This document shows, one piece after another, positions 41,052 to 55,100 of a stretch of 64,000 nt of DNA (the first letter of the stretch is position 1; each line of letters begins with the position of its first letter). The notes under the pieces were generated by a model, which was given only the letters and a program-made list of their open reading frames with translations, had not been told where the DNA came from and searched no databases. The position numbers were made by a program, and so were the translations under genes. Origin of the DNA: Membranipora membranacea (lineage: Eukaryota; Bryozoa; Gymnolaemata; Cheilostomatida; Membraniporidae); NCBI GenBank assembly GCA_914767715.1, contig OU612068.1, positions 21,824,001-21,888,000 of the forward strand. Reading direction: 5' to 3'.

Positions 41052-43526
41052 CTTTGCGTCCCAGTCAATGAGTACTCAATCCGATCTTGCGTTTTAGTGT
41101 TTTATAGAACCCAGAACACTTGAGGTAGATGTCCTGTGGTATGTATGACTCTGCGTCACGGTGAGTGTCAACTAATGCCTGTCAGCGTGAGAAAACAAAG
41201 GAGGTCTTGCAGAATGTATTAATTACAAACCTATGTAATGATATTCGGATAATTGTTTATTCTAACACAAATTTGGATCAGTTATCAAGATTTTTACATC
41301 ATGTACTCAGAAGCATTTTACTTACGCACTGTACTATCAGCTAAATATTTCAAACAAATCTTATCAAAAATTGCGTTTTGTGAAACGGGGATCGGGTATA
41401 AGTGCTTGGTAAACAAAATATCATAGCTGATATTTTCCTTTTCTGCTTGAAATGATAATCTCTAGCTTCTGTTCATTGAAACAACCTTAATCGTAATCAA
41501 CGAAACGAGCAAAATTGAACTTTAATTAAATGGAGGAATATAAATTCCAGAAGAAAAAAGTCATTGTTTGAAATTTGGGTGACTTTTTTTATAAATAAAG
41601 GCAGGCCTGGGAATTCTTTAATTACAACTAAAATTTCTTTAATCAGCAAAATATAAAAGATCGCCCTGGGTTTGACCCATAGAGGAATGTACGGTAGGCG
41701 TTGATAGTCTTACCTTCAAGTGAGGACATTCCACACCTCCAATCTTCTGATAAATTAAGACAGATAAGTTATTAGAAGTCTTTCATCTCTAGTCCTGGTC
41801 AAAGTTGGTTTCCTAATATGTATCTTCTACTCTTTAAATGCGTTACCTGAGCTCTAAGTGTAACATTCAGTAAAGGTGAAATTGATACCCCCTAAGCTGT
41901 AACATTTAGAGACTTAGGTCTCGCACAAAAGCCGGAACAAATGAAGCAATATGGAGACAAATATCCAAACTGGAGATCTTTGTTTCAAATAAACCTTTGT
42001 ACACAATACCAACTTTTTACTAAGGTCAGTGTGATATTTCACTCATTATTGGACGGTTGTGTTTAAATTGCATAATTGCCAGGCAGTGCTACACAAAAGC
42101 ATCTGAAACCGATATCACCAAAGATAAACAATAGCGATTTGGGCAGCTATAGTTTATGTAACTAGAAATATCAATCATATTGTTACTCTATGCGTGTAAG
42201 TGCACTGAAATGTAATTTGATATTTAAGATATCTTGAAAGGCAGGTCACCCTTTGGCGTAATTAGTGAAAATTTATGAAGTCCTTTATCTCGATTCATTC
42301 ACGCATTTCTCTACGGCGAGATCGCTACACCACGTGGGAGGTGAGAAACATTTACCATCGAGTACCAGAAATGTTTTTATTTAAAATAGCTCATTCTTTG
42401 CAATGTTTCCACCAGAAAACAGAAAAATGATATAAGGCTCAGATAGCAAAGTATTCTAATAACAAGATCAGCACCCTTCAATTACTAGACATTGTTTGAG
42501 GACCCTTTATAAAAGGCTAGCAGTGGTCTGATTCGACGCAGGTACCCACATCAACTCACAAAATAAATTATGTTCATGCAGATGGAGAACTGCAAATGTA
42601 TGTGTAATCCATCGACAGTGTTTGCGTTATTAACACTGTATCCAATTGTATAGTTGGTAACTATATATACTGGATTTCTTTTTGACAATTTTCATTTTCA
42701 ATTATGTTTTCCACTAGTGATTATCCTGTGTATTCTAAAAACACTGTCTGTTTGCCTGCAGGTTTTGTAATTTTGTCCTTCGAGGCTTGAGGAGTCGCTA
42801 AATAATTGATAAAAGATTTTTCTATTGGTGTTAGGACTTTGGTCATTGTCAATACAATTATATCGTACTATTTGATAATGGTTGTTTTACTTGATTTTTT
42901 TTTTTTTTGACACTCAATGGCCGATCGATCGCATTGAGTCATAAAGTTGAAATTTGATAGTGTTGGCAAATGTGATATGCTGATTACAGATTTGGCAACC
43001 ATTATTGGGGCCAACCTCCATCATGCAAATGATTTCTATTCATGATGGGGCAAAAACAGGTACCAAAACGGCATGTTACATCAGCTTCAAAAATTAGATA
43101 AGAAAAACATGCTCGGCCAGCTGTTTATGTGTACATTGTACTTTGGTGGTCACATTGTTTCTCATTATAACACAACCCTCAAAGTACGTACACAGCAAAT
43201 ATCCCTAGGAGTTTGATCATTGGTTTGATCTGTTGCTATCTTTGGCTGATTGATAATCAAGGGAGGGGGTTAGTAACATCTCTAAATAAACAAATCTTAT
43301 CCTGTTAGCCTTAGTTCCCTGTTTTACCGCAACTGGATGAGTTACTGAGCACTTGGTTTGATTGCAAAACGTGTTGTCGTGTAGAGAAGCCATTTAGAGA
43401 CACAGGCTGTGCAGATTTTGGTTGGTGTCCTCTTAGATGAACATTGGCCTGAAGATGTCGATCAAAGATTAAATTGATGAGCATTCCAAGCGAGGTCGTC
43501 AAAGTGGGAACATCATCACTCACAAC
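41052..43526. other. Divergent intergenic region, ankyrin gene / ferritin
   Basis: About 2.5 kb without a recognised gene. Promoters of both flanking genes should lie here. I see a T-rich homopolymer near 42895-42908 and AT-rich sequence only. No iron-responsive element (CAGTGN hexaloop on a stem) was found in the 230 bases before the ferritin start. Confidence 0.5.
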
Positions 43527-46339
43527 ATGCTGGCTAAGATTTTACTAGTTTGCTGCCTTGCAGGGTTTGCTTTGGGACGCGGTAGGTTTATCTATGTTTA
43601 ACAGCTATCACAATAGGACAAATGCCTTGTTTGATGAGTGCTGTTGTTGTATTAGTTTCGTTATATCAATTAAAGGATTTTGTGATATTGGGAGGGTGCT
43701 GGCATTTAAAGTTCAGATCATGGAAGCATTTCGAACTGGTTAAAATTACTATTTATTGCAAAATAATCTGATTGCGGACAAATACGGTCCCGCTTTCCTC
43801 TACTGCTTTCTCTTGCTCCTTTTTCCCACTCTTTCGACCTGCTTTCTACCAATCTAAATGGTACATAACAATAAATGAAACCGAATTTGTTAATTTGATA
43901 ATTATTCCTGATTTCCAAAAACAACTAAAAGGCGTCAGGCATGTTTCATTTTCCTCTGTTAGAAAATTGTGTGCAATTAGTGTGAAATGATAAAACAGTG
44001 ATTATTTGCGAGGAGATCTTAGCCAGCATGTCGCTGACATGATTTTCTCTGTTGTTGTGATGCTGGTTTATAGCTGAACAGGAACCTTGGGAGCAAACTT
44101 TGGAGGTGTCAGCGTTTGGTTCAATCATATATCTCAATATAACTGGCGTCAGTGACGATGGTATTATGTTTTGAATGCTTTGCTTTTCGCATTGTCATCT
44201 GACATTTAGATTGGCTATACCTGATTTCTTTGAATTCAGACAGCAAATTTACCTTACCAAAATAAGTAAACTCATCTATCATTTGTTTGTCTAGATTATT
44301 TTCTTTGCACAAACATTGGCGATTTTCCTGTTTTCATGCATGGTCTCATGTGATTTCAGCCAATTATTTCCAATACTTATAACAGCAAATTAAGAGAAAC
44401 GGTGAATAAGATTCTGGATTTTGCCACTGTTTAGTGTTTTTGCTTGTTTGTAGAGCATAACGAAAAAACAAAATCCCTGGATAGATGGCCAACCACATTA
44501 GTCCGGTGAGAAACTGGTCGAAAGGAATACAGTTCACCAGGGCAGTTTATTTATAGCTGTTTCAACCTCTAAAAGTTATGAATAGGTAGACAAATCATTC
44601 TGTCCCTTATTCTTACAGAGCACATATTGCCAAATGATGATTGTGACAGCTTAGATGCAAAGTGTTGTCAGAACTTTGATGAGGCAAGACAGAATGCCAT
44701 AAATACTCAGATTAACATGGAGCTCAGGGCCAGCTATATTTACATGGCTATGGGAGCTTACTTCAGCAGGTAAATAATGATAATGACTATTCATGTTGAT
44801 CCAGACAAGAAGTGTGTGGTCACAGATTAGTTTCCTTGTTAGCTTTCTGTGGCATGATCAAACACGGTAATGAGTGGATGAAATCAGGCCAAATCAATAC
44901 ATATGAATATGCTGTATGTTGTAATTGTCCTCCCTGTGTTGATGAGGGCACGACTCTGGATTTATTGCCAAAAATGTCTTTTCTACCAGACCACCATGTC
45001 CACCAGAACTGACTCTGGTCTAGTTGAGCATAAACAATTGAAGATGTAAAATAGCACAACGAATTGAGGTTTTCTCCACAATGTGTTTGAGAAAAGAATA
45101 TTGGTTATGTGAGAATAATCGGCCATATTATTTTTTTGTGACATCAATTGGAAAACTTTGAAATCGCACCAAGCATTCTTGATAGAAAATCAGGCAAATA
45201 AAAAACCGCTTTGAAACCACGATTGATTTGAATTCATTTTTTAGAGATAACCCAAACCACGTTGGCTATGCTAAGTTTTTCACTGAGTCATCCACTGAGG
45301 AGAGAGAACACGCTATGAAGCTGATGGATTACCTCAACTCAAGAGGTGGAGAAGTGAGACTCACTGCTATACAGGTTAGTCCAATCTGTCGAGGCAGTCT
45401 GATTGGTCAGATTTGTTTTGAAGAATCGTGCCAACCATAAACATTTAGATAAGTTGTATGTTTTTTGTGCCAGAACTTGTGGATTTTCCGCTTAGTTCTA
45501 TATCCGCCATCACTCCTTGTCACCATGTAAGTGGGTTGTTGCAATAGACTTGACAGCAAAATAGGTCAATTTGCTCAAATATAGAAAAACAAATCAGAGT
45601 TAATCTTATACTTAATGGATTTGTAATTGAGAAACTCCTGCTCCTAGTTTACGCAAGGAGTTAGAGACACTCCTTGGTTTAAGGGTACACTATCTTAGAA
45701 TAAATTATTATTAAATTTAAGAAAATCTCATAGTGATCATGTCAGTGTGTTTCTGAGCTGTTATTTACATTGTTTCATTATTTGTTAGGCACCAGGTAAG
45801 CATGAGTGGACAGGTGGTGAGCAGGCACTACAGGAGGCTCTGGCTCTAGAGAAGCAAGTCAACGCAGCCTTACTGAGACTACACGCCGGTTCTGAGAATG
45901 ATCCTCATGTAAGTAGTCATAGTCATGCGGGCAACCATTCATGAGCAGAAGAGTATTACTTTCATTTGTTAACTTGGGGGTCTTTCAATTAGAAACGGCC
46001 GAAATCCCAATCTGATAGCATCACTCTTTCTAATTAAAAGACCCCCAGGTACACTGTTTATCGTTACAAATATGACTCTTTTACTGACATGTTCGCACAA
46101 GTCCCTTAGTGTAACATTAACAAATTCTGCGGAGATTCTGAGTTGCAGAATAGAACCCAAGTATTATTGATGGTTTTGTTTCCCCGTTTTAGCTTCAAGA
46201 CTTCCTGGAATCTAACTACTTGAATGAGCAGGTAGACTCCATCAGACAGCTGGCTGGTTATGTGAACCAGCTCAGAAACCTGAAGGTTACTAACCCAGGT
46301 CTGGGAGAACACATCTTCAACGAGAAACTCGCCAAGTAA
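43527..46339 (+). CDS. Secreted ferritin, H-type ferroxidase subunit
   Basis: Five exons, 200 codons: 43527-43581, 44619-44769, 45245-45374, 45789-45908, 46193-46339; GT..AG borders, phases consistent. Residues 1-17 ([17 protein letters not shown]) form a signal peptide on their own exon, so the protein should enter the secretory pathway. The rest is a ferritin four-helix bundle that oxidises Fe(II) and stores it in a 24-subunit shell. All ferroxidase ligands are present: E53, Y60, E87, E88, H91, E133 and Q165, corresponding to human H-chain E27, Y34, E61, E62, H65, E107 and Q141. Three cysteines (27, 34, 35) in the N-terminal extension could form disulphides. Mature length is about 180 residues, normal for the family. 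Secreted ferritins are known in insects and other invertebrates. Confidence 0.95.
45974..46048. mobile_element. 75-bp hairpin MITE in ferritin intron 4
   Basis: TTGGGGGTCTTTCAATTAGA at the left and its inverted copy TCTAATTAAAAGACCCCCAG at the right. A related single arm (CAGGGGGTCTTCAATTAGAG) lies near 15394. Confidence 0.75.
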
Positions 46340-47557
46340 AATGCTTCCACTGTCACTCAACAAATTATTTCTGAAGCATAATAGTCAATAATAAACACTT
46401 TTCTTAGTGAGCCTTTTGGGCAACCGCACCCAAATATTGTAAAATTTTCAACAAGAATAACGATATTTCAAACAAATAAATTAACTTTTGCTTCTACTTA
46501 CAACTCACTGCTACACTCATTAACCTTAAAAAGCATGGGACTGCTCTCAGGGACATACAGTGCAGTTCACTTAATTCAAACCTCTGGGGACCATAAAAAA
46601 TGTCCTAATTAAGCAGAGTTTGAATTAAGTGGCATTAGAATGTATTGAGATTTACCAGCTTACACTGTAGTAGGATCAAACTTCATCGGTGTTTATTTTA
46701 CAATTAAATAATGTATTATTATTTACAAACATGCCCATTGTACAGAATATGTGCAAAACAACTTTACTTATAATAACATCATCTTGCATCAGTCTATACA
46801 ACAAAGTCACAATAACAATCATTATCATAAAAATGTAGAGATTGGCAATTCGGAGTTGCACTCCCTCTCAGGATTGTCAGTCTGTGAGACTGCAACTCCA
46901 AATAACTCCCCCTTCACGCTGAAGTTTTCTGCGCAACACCGTAGCACAGAAAATAAAAATAACTATGGCTAATAGTATTTCGATGTAAAAAAAGAGAACT
47001 ATAGCCAGCCATACTAAAGTAGTTCAATGATAATAGCCAGTAAAAGCCCGACTACTTTAGATATATGATTGGTCTACAGGGTCTATTATCAAGCATGTAA
47101 CCTTCACAGCCACACAAGTTCATTGAGATAATGAATGATGAAACTGTAGTGGTATGCTTGACTAGGTACACGGGATGAATACATATAACCTGAAAAAGAG
47201 AAAAAACAACAATATATGCTCGAGATTTGTGACCAAGATATTTGGCACTATTATGCAGGTTTTCATATATCAGTGATCATACTTTTGGTGCCATGTTGTG
47301 AGAAGGGGGATTCTTTTGTGTGTAATTATGTGTGATAAACATGCTCTTACTGTTGTCTGAACAAAACAACTACTACTGGACATTTAAAAAGATAACTTAT
47401 CAAGTTTCCAGCCAGAACTGATACCATAAGAAACATAGTAGTGGTGATACATCGTTTAACTATGAATGTACCCAATACAAATGTCATGGTCTCTGTAAAA
47501 GAAACATACCTATAATTTTCAGATTGAAGGTGTGTAGAAGCGCTGAAATCACAGCAG
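46340..47557. other. Convergent 3' regions of ferritin and eIF4H
   Basis: About 1.2 kb between facing stop codons. It contains the ferritin polyadenylation signal and a small inverted repeat (TTCACTTAATTCAAACCTCT at 46567, inverted AGAGTTTGAATTAAGTGGC at 46615). The eIF4H polyadenylation site was not fixed. Nothing coding seen. Confidence 0.5.
46390..46395 (+). terminator. Ferritin polyadenylation signal
   Basis: AATAAA about 50 bases after the ferritin stop codon. Confidence 0.65.
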
Positions 47558-50500
47558 CTAGTTATGACTAGTGCTCTCACTTGTGTTACGACTTCTACTA
47601 GGATTAGATGTTGAATCAGTCGGTGCCACGTAATCATCGGGTTGAGCTTCGCGCGGTTTCCCTGAGCCGAATATGGATGCATTCCTCATTTGAGTAGTAA
47701 CTGCCGCTACAGGCTCCTCCTTGGGTTTGCTTCGAGGCAAAAGCTTCAGTCTTGGACGAGCAGCAGCTGATTCTACAGATGTAACGAATAGATTTTTTAT
47801 TTTATTATTCTGCTAACAGGACAGATAAAAATGAATGTGTGTGAAGGAAAGAAATAAAATCTATAGGATAAAAAAGTCAACAGCTAGATAGTTCAGGGAC
47901 TAGAGTGACAGCTGTTCCACTTTCCTGCCTAAAGGCATCAGGACATAAAAGATGTAGGCTATTCTTCACGTACAACTTGTTTTGTTTTTATTTCTTTGCT
48001 CATGTGAACAGCAGTGTATTAAACAACGAATTTCGCAACATACTGTATGTAAATGACAAATAAACCGATCAATCAATATAAATGAGCCGTGGTACGGGAG
48101 TGGCTTCAAGATGCAACCTTGCAGGACCTGTTTTATGACAAAAATGTAATATAATATTCAAAATTGGTGTATGAAAACCACTGCGATGATAAATGACTGA
48201 CAGATAGTTTACCTGGTGATGGGGTTCGTAGTTGCTCTCTCTCATTGTTTGAGTCTCTCCTCCTTCGGTTATATCCGAAGTCTTCACCACCGCCTCCACC
48301 TCCTCTTCTGTCTCGGTCCCCTCCGTAACCTCCTCGGTCTCGGTTATATCCCCCTCTGTTGTATCCTCCCCTGTCATCACCGCCGTAGTCATCTCTACCA
48401 CCACGATAACCTCCACCTCCTAAAATAAACATACCATAATTAGGATTGCTATCCGAACATTGTCAAGTAACCTAGACAAATTCAAGATAAAAAGTACATG
48501 GCAACTGCAGTCCACTGTGCAATCTTGACCAGGAGTGAAAACCAGCTATATACAGCTGAATGAGAATTAAGCACTTGTCACAGCGTAACCTGGGGCTTTC
48601 AGTCTATAACTATGCTTTAAGTTGTATGTTTGCGGACAGGGTGGCACAACTCCAAATTATTTTCGATGAAGTCAATACAACCCCCCCTAATACAATGATC
48701 CTAATGCTTGATGTCTTACAAAATGTGCGACAAAACTGACATAGTTTATTCTAAGCAAGGAGTTAAAGATAAGGAGATGCAGCAAAATAGCCTCAATCTC
48801 TTTCTGAAAATATTGCAGTGTGCCACAGTATCTCCCCATCATTAATTTTAACGTGGAAATGAGGCATTATGAATATTGTCTCATAAAAAAGTTTTAGCTT
48901 ATAATGAGATGTGGTTTAAAATTACAGTTTACCATCGAATAAATAAGTTTCACAACCCAAATGTATAGCTGAATATAAAGTAGAGGAATCAATTGACCCA
49001 ACAAAATGGCTTTAGAGCACAACAGGTTCATTTTAATCCCATAAGAATAGCCACAAGATAGTGGATCATTAAAAATATCTTAAATTTATTAAAAGCTCTG
49101 GCCATATTCATTACAACTGGCCGAATTGCTCTCAGAACAGTGACACAATATGATGGATAAATGCATGAATAATTTGAATAGATGACATTAAAACAGCAAA
49201 TCACTCTTGTTATGCTAGATTATCCAGTGTCTCATTGAAGTGCTTTTTATTTCTGCTAACCTCTCAGAAGCTCAAGTGGTTATCTATTTTTCTTCAAACT
49301 CTATAGGGTATTTAGATTTGGTATTTTCACCTGCAACCATTAAAAATGTACTTTTCAGACTATATATGACTTGTCTCTGCAGTTAAAAACTTGGAAATCT
49401 AAGCTTCATTTGAATAGTCAGGTATTGACCTAGATTGCTGACATCCTATTGGTTGTTTGAGAGGAATTACTATTTGATAGGAGGGGATAACTCTCTGCCA
49501 GTGAGACAACACTAATTTGTAAATATAAGGTTGTTGCATCTCCTTGTCTCCTCGTTCTTAGCTACCGGTAGGATGTAAACAATGTGATACAAGTTTTCCT
49601 AGAGGTTAAGTTACCCTACCAAACAATACTCTGTAGCTGACAATAAAATTCATTCAACGGGAATAGTAACACCATATTGACTGTGTAGCTCACCTCGTCT
49701 GTCTTGGTAGCCGCCATCACGGCCACCACCGTTCTGTTCAAAACCACCTCCGCGTCCACCACGGAAACCACCTCTGTCGAAACCTCCTCTTCCTCCTCGA
49801 CCACGACCTCTATCATTACCTCGTCGATCCTCTGCTATATCTACACGGATATTTTTATCTTCGAATAGCTGTGATAAGAGTCACTTTATTGCAAAGACAA
49901 CTACATATATGATAGAATACTGACATGTTATTCAAAATATGCAAAAGTTTTATTGCTAAACAAATTCAGTAAAGCTAAAGAGCAACAGCAACAACAATAT
50001 CTAACATATTTCCACTGTCTTTCATATACACTAATCAACTAAGGGAAATAAGCCCTGGAATATTCATATTAATGACGACATTCTGTTTGATTGTTGATTG
50101 ATTGTAATTCTATCACTGACACTGACTTGCGAGAAAAATGTTGCTGGTACACTCTGCTTGTTGCATTGCATGCAAAAAATAAGGTTAAAGTAGTATTATT
50201 AATATGGATGCACATGTGTCTCAAAAACAGTCTTTTTCTTTTAGGGTCTCTGAGGGGCATTGTTCTAGGTAATCCTGTATAAAATGTTCATTGTCTGGGT
50301 ATATCTGCATAACTTGATTCTTAGTGAAATAAATACTTACAGCACCATCAAATTCTAGAGCTGAGCTCAAAGACTCGGCATCAGAAAACTCCACATATGC
50401 AAACCCTGTTGTAATAAGAATAGAATCAAAGCATTGTAGTTCGTCTGTGAAAAGAACAAGCACGAACAAACAACTCTTCAGAGGGACAGTCACCAAACAT

Positions 50501-51815
50501 ATAGTTCCTATTCATGGCATCATATTAAAAGCTTACAGACATTCTAATTGTATCCAACAACAAAATTTAATTGGATCAAGATGCACATTTCAACTTTGTC
50601 AAATATTGTAGACTATCAATTACATACCTTTGAATTCATTAGTGTCACGATCACGTACAAGACGCACACTCACAACCTGCAATTATAAATAAGTGCAACA
50701 TGTGTCAACATTGCAAGGATGATCACAAGTCTGTGTCACTATTTTATAATGGGTTATGCGCCATCGCTTATGGATGGTTCGAGGAGAAAATTGACTGTAG
50801 GATAGCACTGACAAAATATAAATTTAACTGTAATATTTTACGAGACATTGAACACCGACACGGCAAGCAAGATATGATGAGAAAGAAAATCACCTGGGGA
50901 CAAAGTTCGGCTGGGAGCATCTCAACTCATACTTACATTTTGGTTCTGGAAAATCATTTCGATATCATTTTGCACAAGTCCTTGAGGCAGGTTCCCTACA
51001 TATGCTTTATAAGGTGGTTCCGTTGGAAATGGTTTCTGTTGTCGGCCTCCACCACCACGACCTCCTCTTCTGCAAAAAGAGAAAATAAAATAAAAGCACT
51101 TGAAAGACCCATTAAATACATGATTGAATGATATGGCCTATATTTGGAACACCTGAAAACGAGGTGTTCGTTGGGTCTTTACCCACCAACGAAGACATCA
51201 TTTGGTAATAAATAGAAAAAACCCGTCTGATCTGTAAAAAAGGCTAGACTGTAGTCGTAGAGGCCGAGAGCCATGAAAGTTTAGAACTTAATCATTATTG
51301 TAAGAATGTGTTTCATATATATTAACAGGAGAATAATATATATATAAATTAACTATCTGTAGATAGTTTTTGGATCTTTTCTTGGGAAGTTTCGTTCATG
51401 AGGAGCTGTTACAACAATATATAGATAGGCCCTAGAACAACTAACTGACACATTGACTTTGAAATTGGACTATACAGAAAATAACCTAATCCCATCAGAG
51501 AATGGGCAACATCAGACAGCTTCATATACAGTCACAACAAGCACAGAAAGATGAAAATAGTTATAAGAAGGTAAGTCTGTAGTTAGAAAATTATTTTATT
51601 CTTGTACTTGTAGTAACTAATTCATTGAATATCAGGGAGAAGATATTTAGGTGGTACATATTCTAGACACATGAACTATGCCATGCAGAAAACCACCATG
51701 TGGTATGGCACATATACTTAGGATGTTATGCAACATACCGATTGTCATAACCTCCTCTTCCACCTCCATAATCCCCACCAAAGGAGGAGTTATAATTGTC
51801 TCTGTAATCTGCCAT
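47558..51815 (-). CDS. EIF4H: Translation initiation factor eIF4H with RG-rich extension
   Basis: Seven exons, 306 codons: 51815-51739, 51069-50937, 50676-50628, 50405-50341, 49868-49694, 48419-48213, 47772-47558; all GT..AG, phases consistent. It starts [20 protein letters not shown], like eIF4H. An RRM spans about 46-121: [11 protein letters not shown] (RNP2), [20 protein letters not shown] then VEF (RNP1), NIRVDIAED. Residues about 123-235 are RG, RGG and DRGGY repeats. The C-terminal block [28 protein letters not shown] is shared by eIF4H and eIF4B. eIF4H stimulates the eIF4A helicase in cytoplasmic scanning. The RRM sequence favours eIF4H (PTEPPYTAYVGNLP in human) over eIF4B, and length is between the two (human eIF4H 248). 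The RG region is much longer than in vertebrate eIF4H. Confidence 0.92.
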
Positions 51816-52191
51816 GTTTCAATACAATGAAATGCGCATGTGCAAAGCCTTGAACAAATTGATTTACTGTATTTCAGATCTAGGATGAGAGAAAATGAAA
51901 ATTATATTTATACAGTTAAGAATGTAATTCATTGTATAAGGGTAAAAATTCAAAGAATATTTCTTTGGTTGCCAAAAAAAATCATTAAATTAGCAAAGTA
52001 AAAGGTTTGACAGCGAGTCAACTTTTAAATGTTATGTAGGTCACATAGCCCTAGTTCTTATAAACACTGCCTTCACACTGGGTTTTGTGGGATCTTCTCC
52101 TCAATAACACTTTAATAAAAGTCAATCAGGCTAAGAAGTCAGAAACGTGGGTTTGTTTGTAAATGTTAATAAAAAAAAGTCTGGTCAGAAC
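51816..52191. promoter_or_regulatory. Short divergent promoter region, eIF4H / MYBBP1A
   Basis: Only 376 bp separates the two start codons, so a shared bidirectional promoter is likely. The interval is AT-rich; no TATA box is placed well for either gene. If MYBBP1A has an upstream non-coding exon (an AG at 52188-52189 could be an acceptor), the true spacing may differ. Confidence 0.5.
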
Positions 52192-55100
52192 ATGCAGTTA
52201 AAACCTGAGGATATGATGGCTTACCATACAGTAGATCAAGGAAAAGATACTGTAGGTTCCATCCCAAAAGAAATACTCGATTGTTTCTGGGGGATTGCAG
52301 AGTTGGATGATGAAATGAGACACCAAAACTCTGTGAAGTTGCTGAATATCTTGAGCTCAAAGAAGGAAGAGAATGTTAGTTTTATTACTTTTTCATACCC
52401 CAGTCCTGGCAAAGTACTATGTATTTACTTAACTGGGTTCTTCTTTCATCAGGCATGGATCCATATGTTGTTAAACAATGGAATTAGCCCAGAAAAGGCT
52501 TGGGAAGTATAACACTAACAGGCGGTAGTAAATGAGTGGTGGTTAAAATTAAATATTTAATATTTATATTATTATTATGTAGCAGCACCACATCCACCCA
52601 CTCCTCTTGGTAATGAATGATCAGGCCTTATTATAAGTAAGTAATATTGAGATAGATACAATACATACATGTTTCAATGCAAGGGTCAACAAGCTGGCCT
52701 GCTGTTGCTCAGTATAACATATGGTGGCTCCTTCTTCAACATGACGAGGGGTGACTCACCTCGTGGAACATAGAACACTCAAAATCACCTAACGGTGCAA
52801 ACAGGGAGTGCCTCTTTGGTCAGTGTAATTTCAGTGTGGCAGCAATAGCTGCTTATTGTTGAGTGTTATTTGACCCCAGCCTTAGATCCCTCACTAAGCG
52901 GAAGGAAGCTGTTGTAATATGTCTGACTCGAAGCATATAATGAGGTTGGTTCCCCTCTGTTAGCAGCTCGTGTAATCATAGTTGTCTGGCTTCTACTGTT
53001 AACCAGCTCATCATATGCTGAGGCAAAGGTCTGGTGCCTGGTTTCATCTGAGAGTATTCTCATCAGTAAGGACAGCCTGTGTGATTTTCGCCTATCTTTT
53101 AGCGGTTTTAGTTCAAGTTGCGCTCGCTCTTCAGTTACTCCACGTCTACCTTTGATGTTTTTGAGACGGACAATCAAGTCCACCAACCTGCAAGTAACAA
53201 ACAGTCTGTATTGTATGCCGGTCCTTGTAATCCGCGTTGATCTTTCATAGTTTGGCAGTGTTGATCGATAAATGTGTCGGTCTAAGGAGACAGTTTTCCA
53301 ACTCACTCAGTAATGTATCACTCATATTTTTTCCTGGAACCGGGATGGAAGCTCTTGTCCTTGGACCAGGCATAGCTCTATCTGTCTATCTATATTCTTC
53401 AAAAATCACTCCCAAACGAAACCCATGCATTAAGCTCAGATGTTTCCAGGATCCATATGTCATTTAGATGACCTGGTGACAAAGACCTACAGTATTTTGT
53501 ACACTATTGACATACGCAAAACATTATTGAAAGGCACACCATTTTTGTGGTTCACTACGCACAAAAAATCACCCTTCATTCCATTTGTTTTCTATTTCAG
53601 GATGAAAGTTCATTTGAGGATTTACAAAAGTATGTACTGAAAAGACTGATAACTGGTCTTAGCTCCAACAGACAAGCTGCGTCGCTTGGTTTTGCCACAG
53701 CACTCTGTGAAGTTCTCAAACTGCTCAAGTCTGATTTGGTTCTAAGAGAGTTACTGATCACCATCTCAGAATATCTCAAAACCTCAAAACAGGATAACCG
53801 TGCTGTAAGTTACTCAATAAGAACTGACGATGGATTGTTAAAGCATCTGTCGGTACCTTATGATGTTGTATGATTATGCTTTGTTGAAATTACTGATAAG
53901 TCTCCATATCTGAACCAGCGCTGTGCATTAGACTGACAAGAACAAGATCAGCTTGTAATTATAATTGTTGTGCTGTAAATACAAGATTATAGGGTGTCAA
54001 CCTCAGTCTGTCAGAATTACTAAAGTCTCTAGCTTCCAACTAAGAATTACGCTGCTTAGCTTTGTCTGTCTTTCTCTCATCCATTATTATTTTGTTGCAG
54101 CACCAGACACATATCGGATTAGGGAAGATCTTAGCTTACACCAGCATAATCAGATCAGGTCTCATTCATGAGGTGAGTGACTATTACGAGTGAACATTTT
54201 TCAAACTTCGACTCATCCAGCATGAATGATTTATCTGAATAAGTATAGTGTGTAGCCATGGTAGTCATATCCTGTGGTGTAATTGTTGATCTCAGTACCA
54301 AATATAAATGTCACACAAAAAGGATGCGAGTTTGATTTTTCGACACCTACTCTGCCTGGAAAATGATGGTAGGAGCTCCTTCCTTCTTCATGAAAGCCTT
54401 GCAAGCCAGACTAGATCTCAAAAGATGGTCAAGGACTAACTCTGTCAGTGACATTGTTCTGGAGACCAAAATGATAACAGGTTTTGTGGTTGTTACATTT
54501 ACAGGCAACACAGAATGATCTGGAGATAATAATAAGAGCAGTGGTGAGAGTGAGAAATAAACATGTGATGTTGTCTACAGTTACAATGGAGTGTCTCACA
54601 CAGCTTTGTATGAGTGTAAGTTTTTTCCATACCTCTAATATAAAAAAAGTTATTATAAATCTATGCCCAAGAAACATAGCAGTATCACCAGAGACTATAG
54701 ATATAGAGACCTTCCACTTGCGCATATAATGCGAATAGCCAATCAGCGTTATTTAACGGTCACGCCCACTTCTGGTTGTATAGTAAGCGCTGCTGCCTTA
54801 GACAGCAATGGCTTTCTCAATAAAATTTCAGGTTTTTCACCTGAGTTATTTGAGGCAAAATAACCACAATCTTGATGACTAAACCAGATCAGACAGCAAC
54901 AAAGTCACTATCAACTTGTTGTTGCATTCTTAGCCAGAGATTTATATTATACAGGCCTGTATTTTTGTAAGAAAGTAAGGGGGCTGTGCAGTATAATCCA
55001 TCATTGTTGCCCACTGCGATGTAATGATGGCCTGCCATAGGTTAGCTGTTGTAATGAGTTTCACGGACAAAGTTTTCATGTGTGAGGGCAAGAGGAAGAG

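Noticed and set aside
48069-48432. Overlapping long open frames in several phases.
   Set aside because: They are shadows of the RG-rich eIF4H exon, whose GGN and CGN codons keep other frames open.
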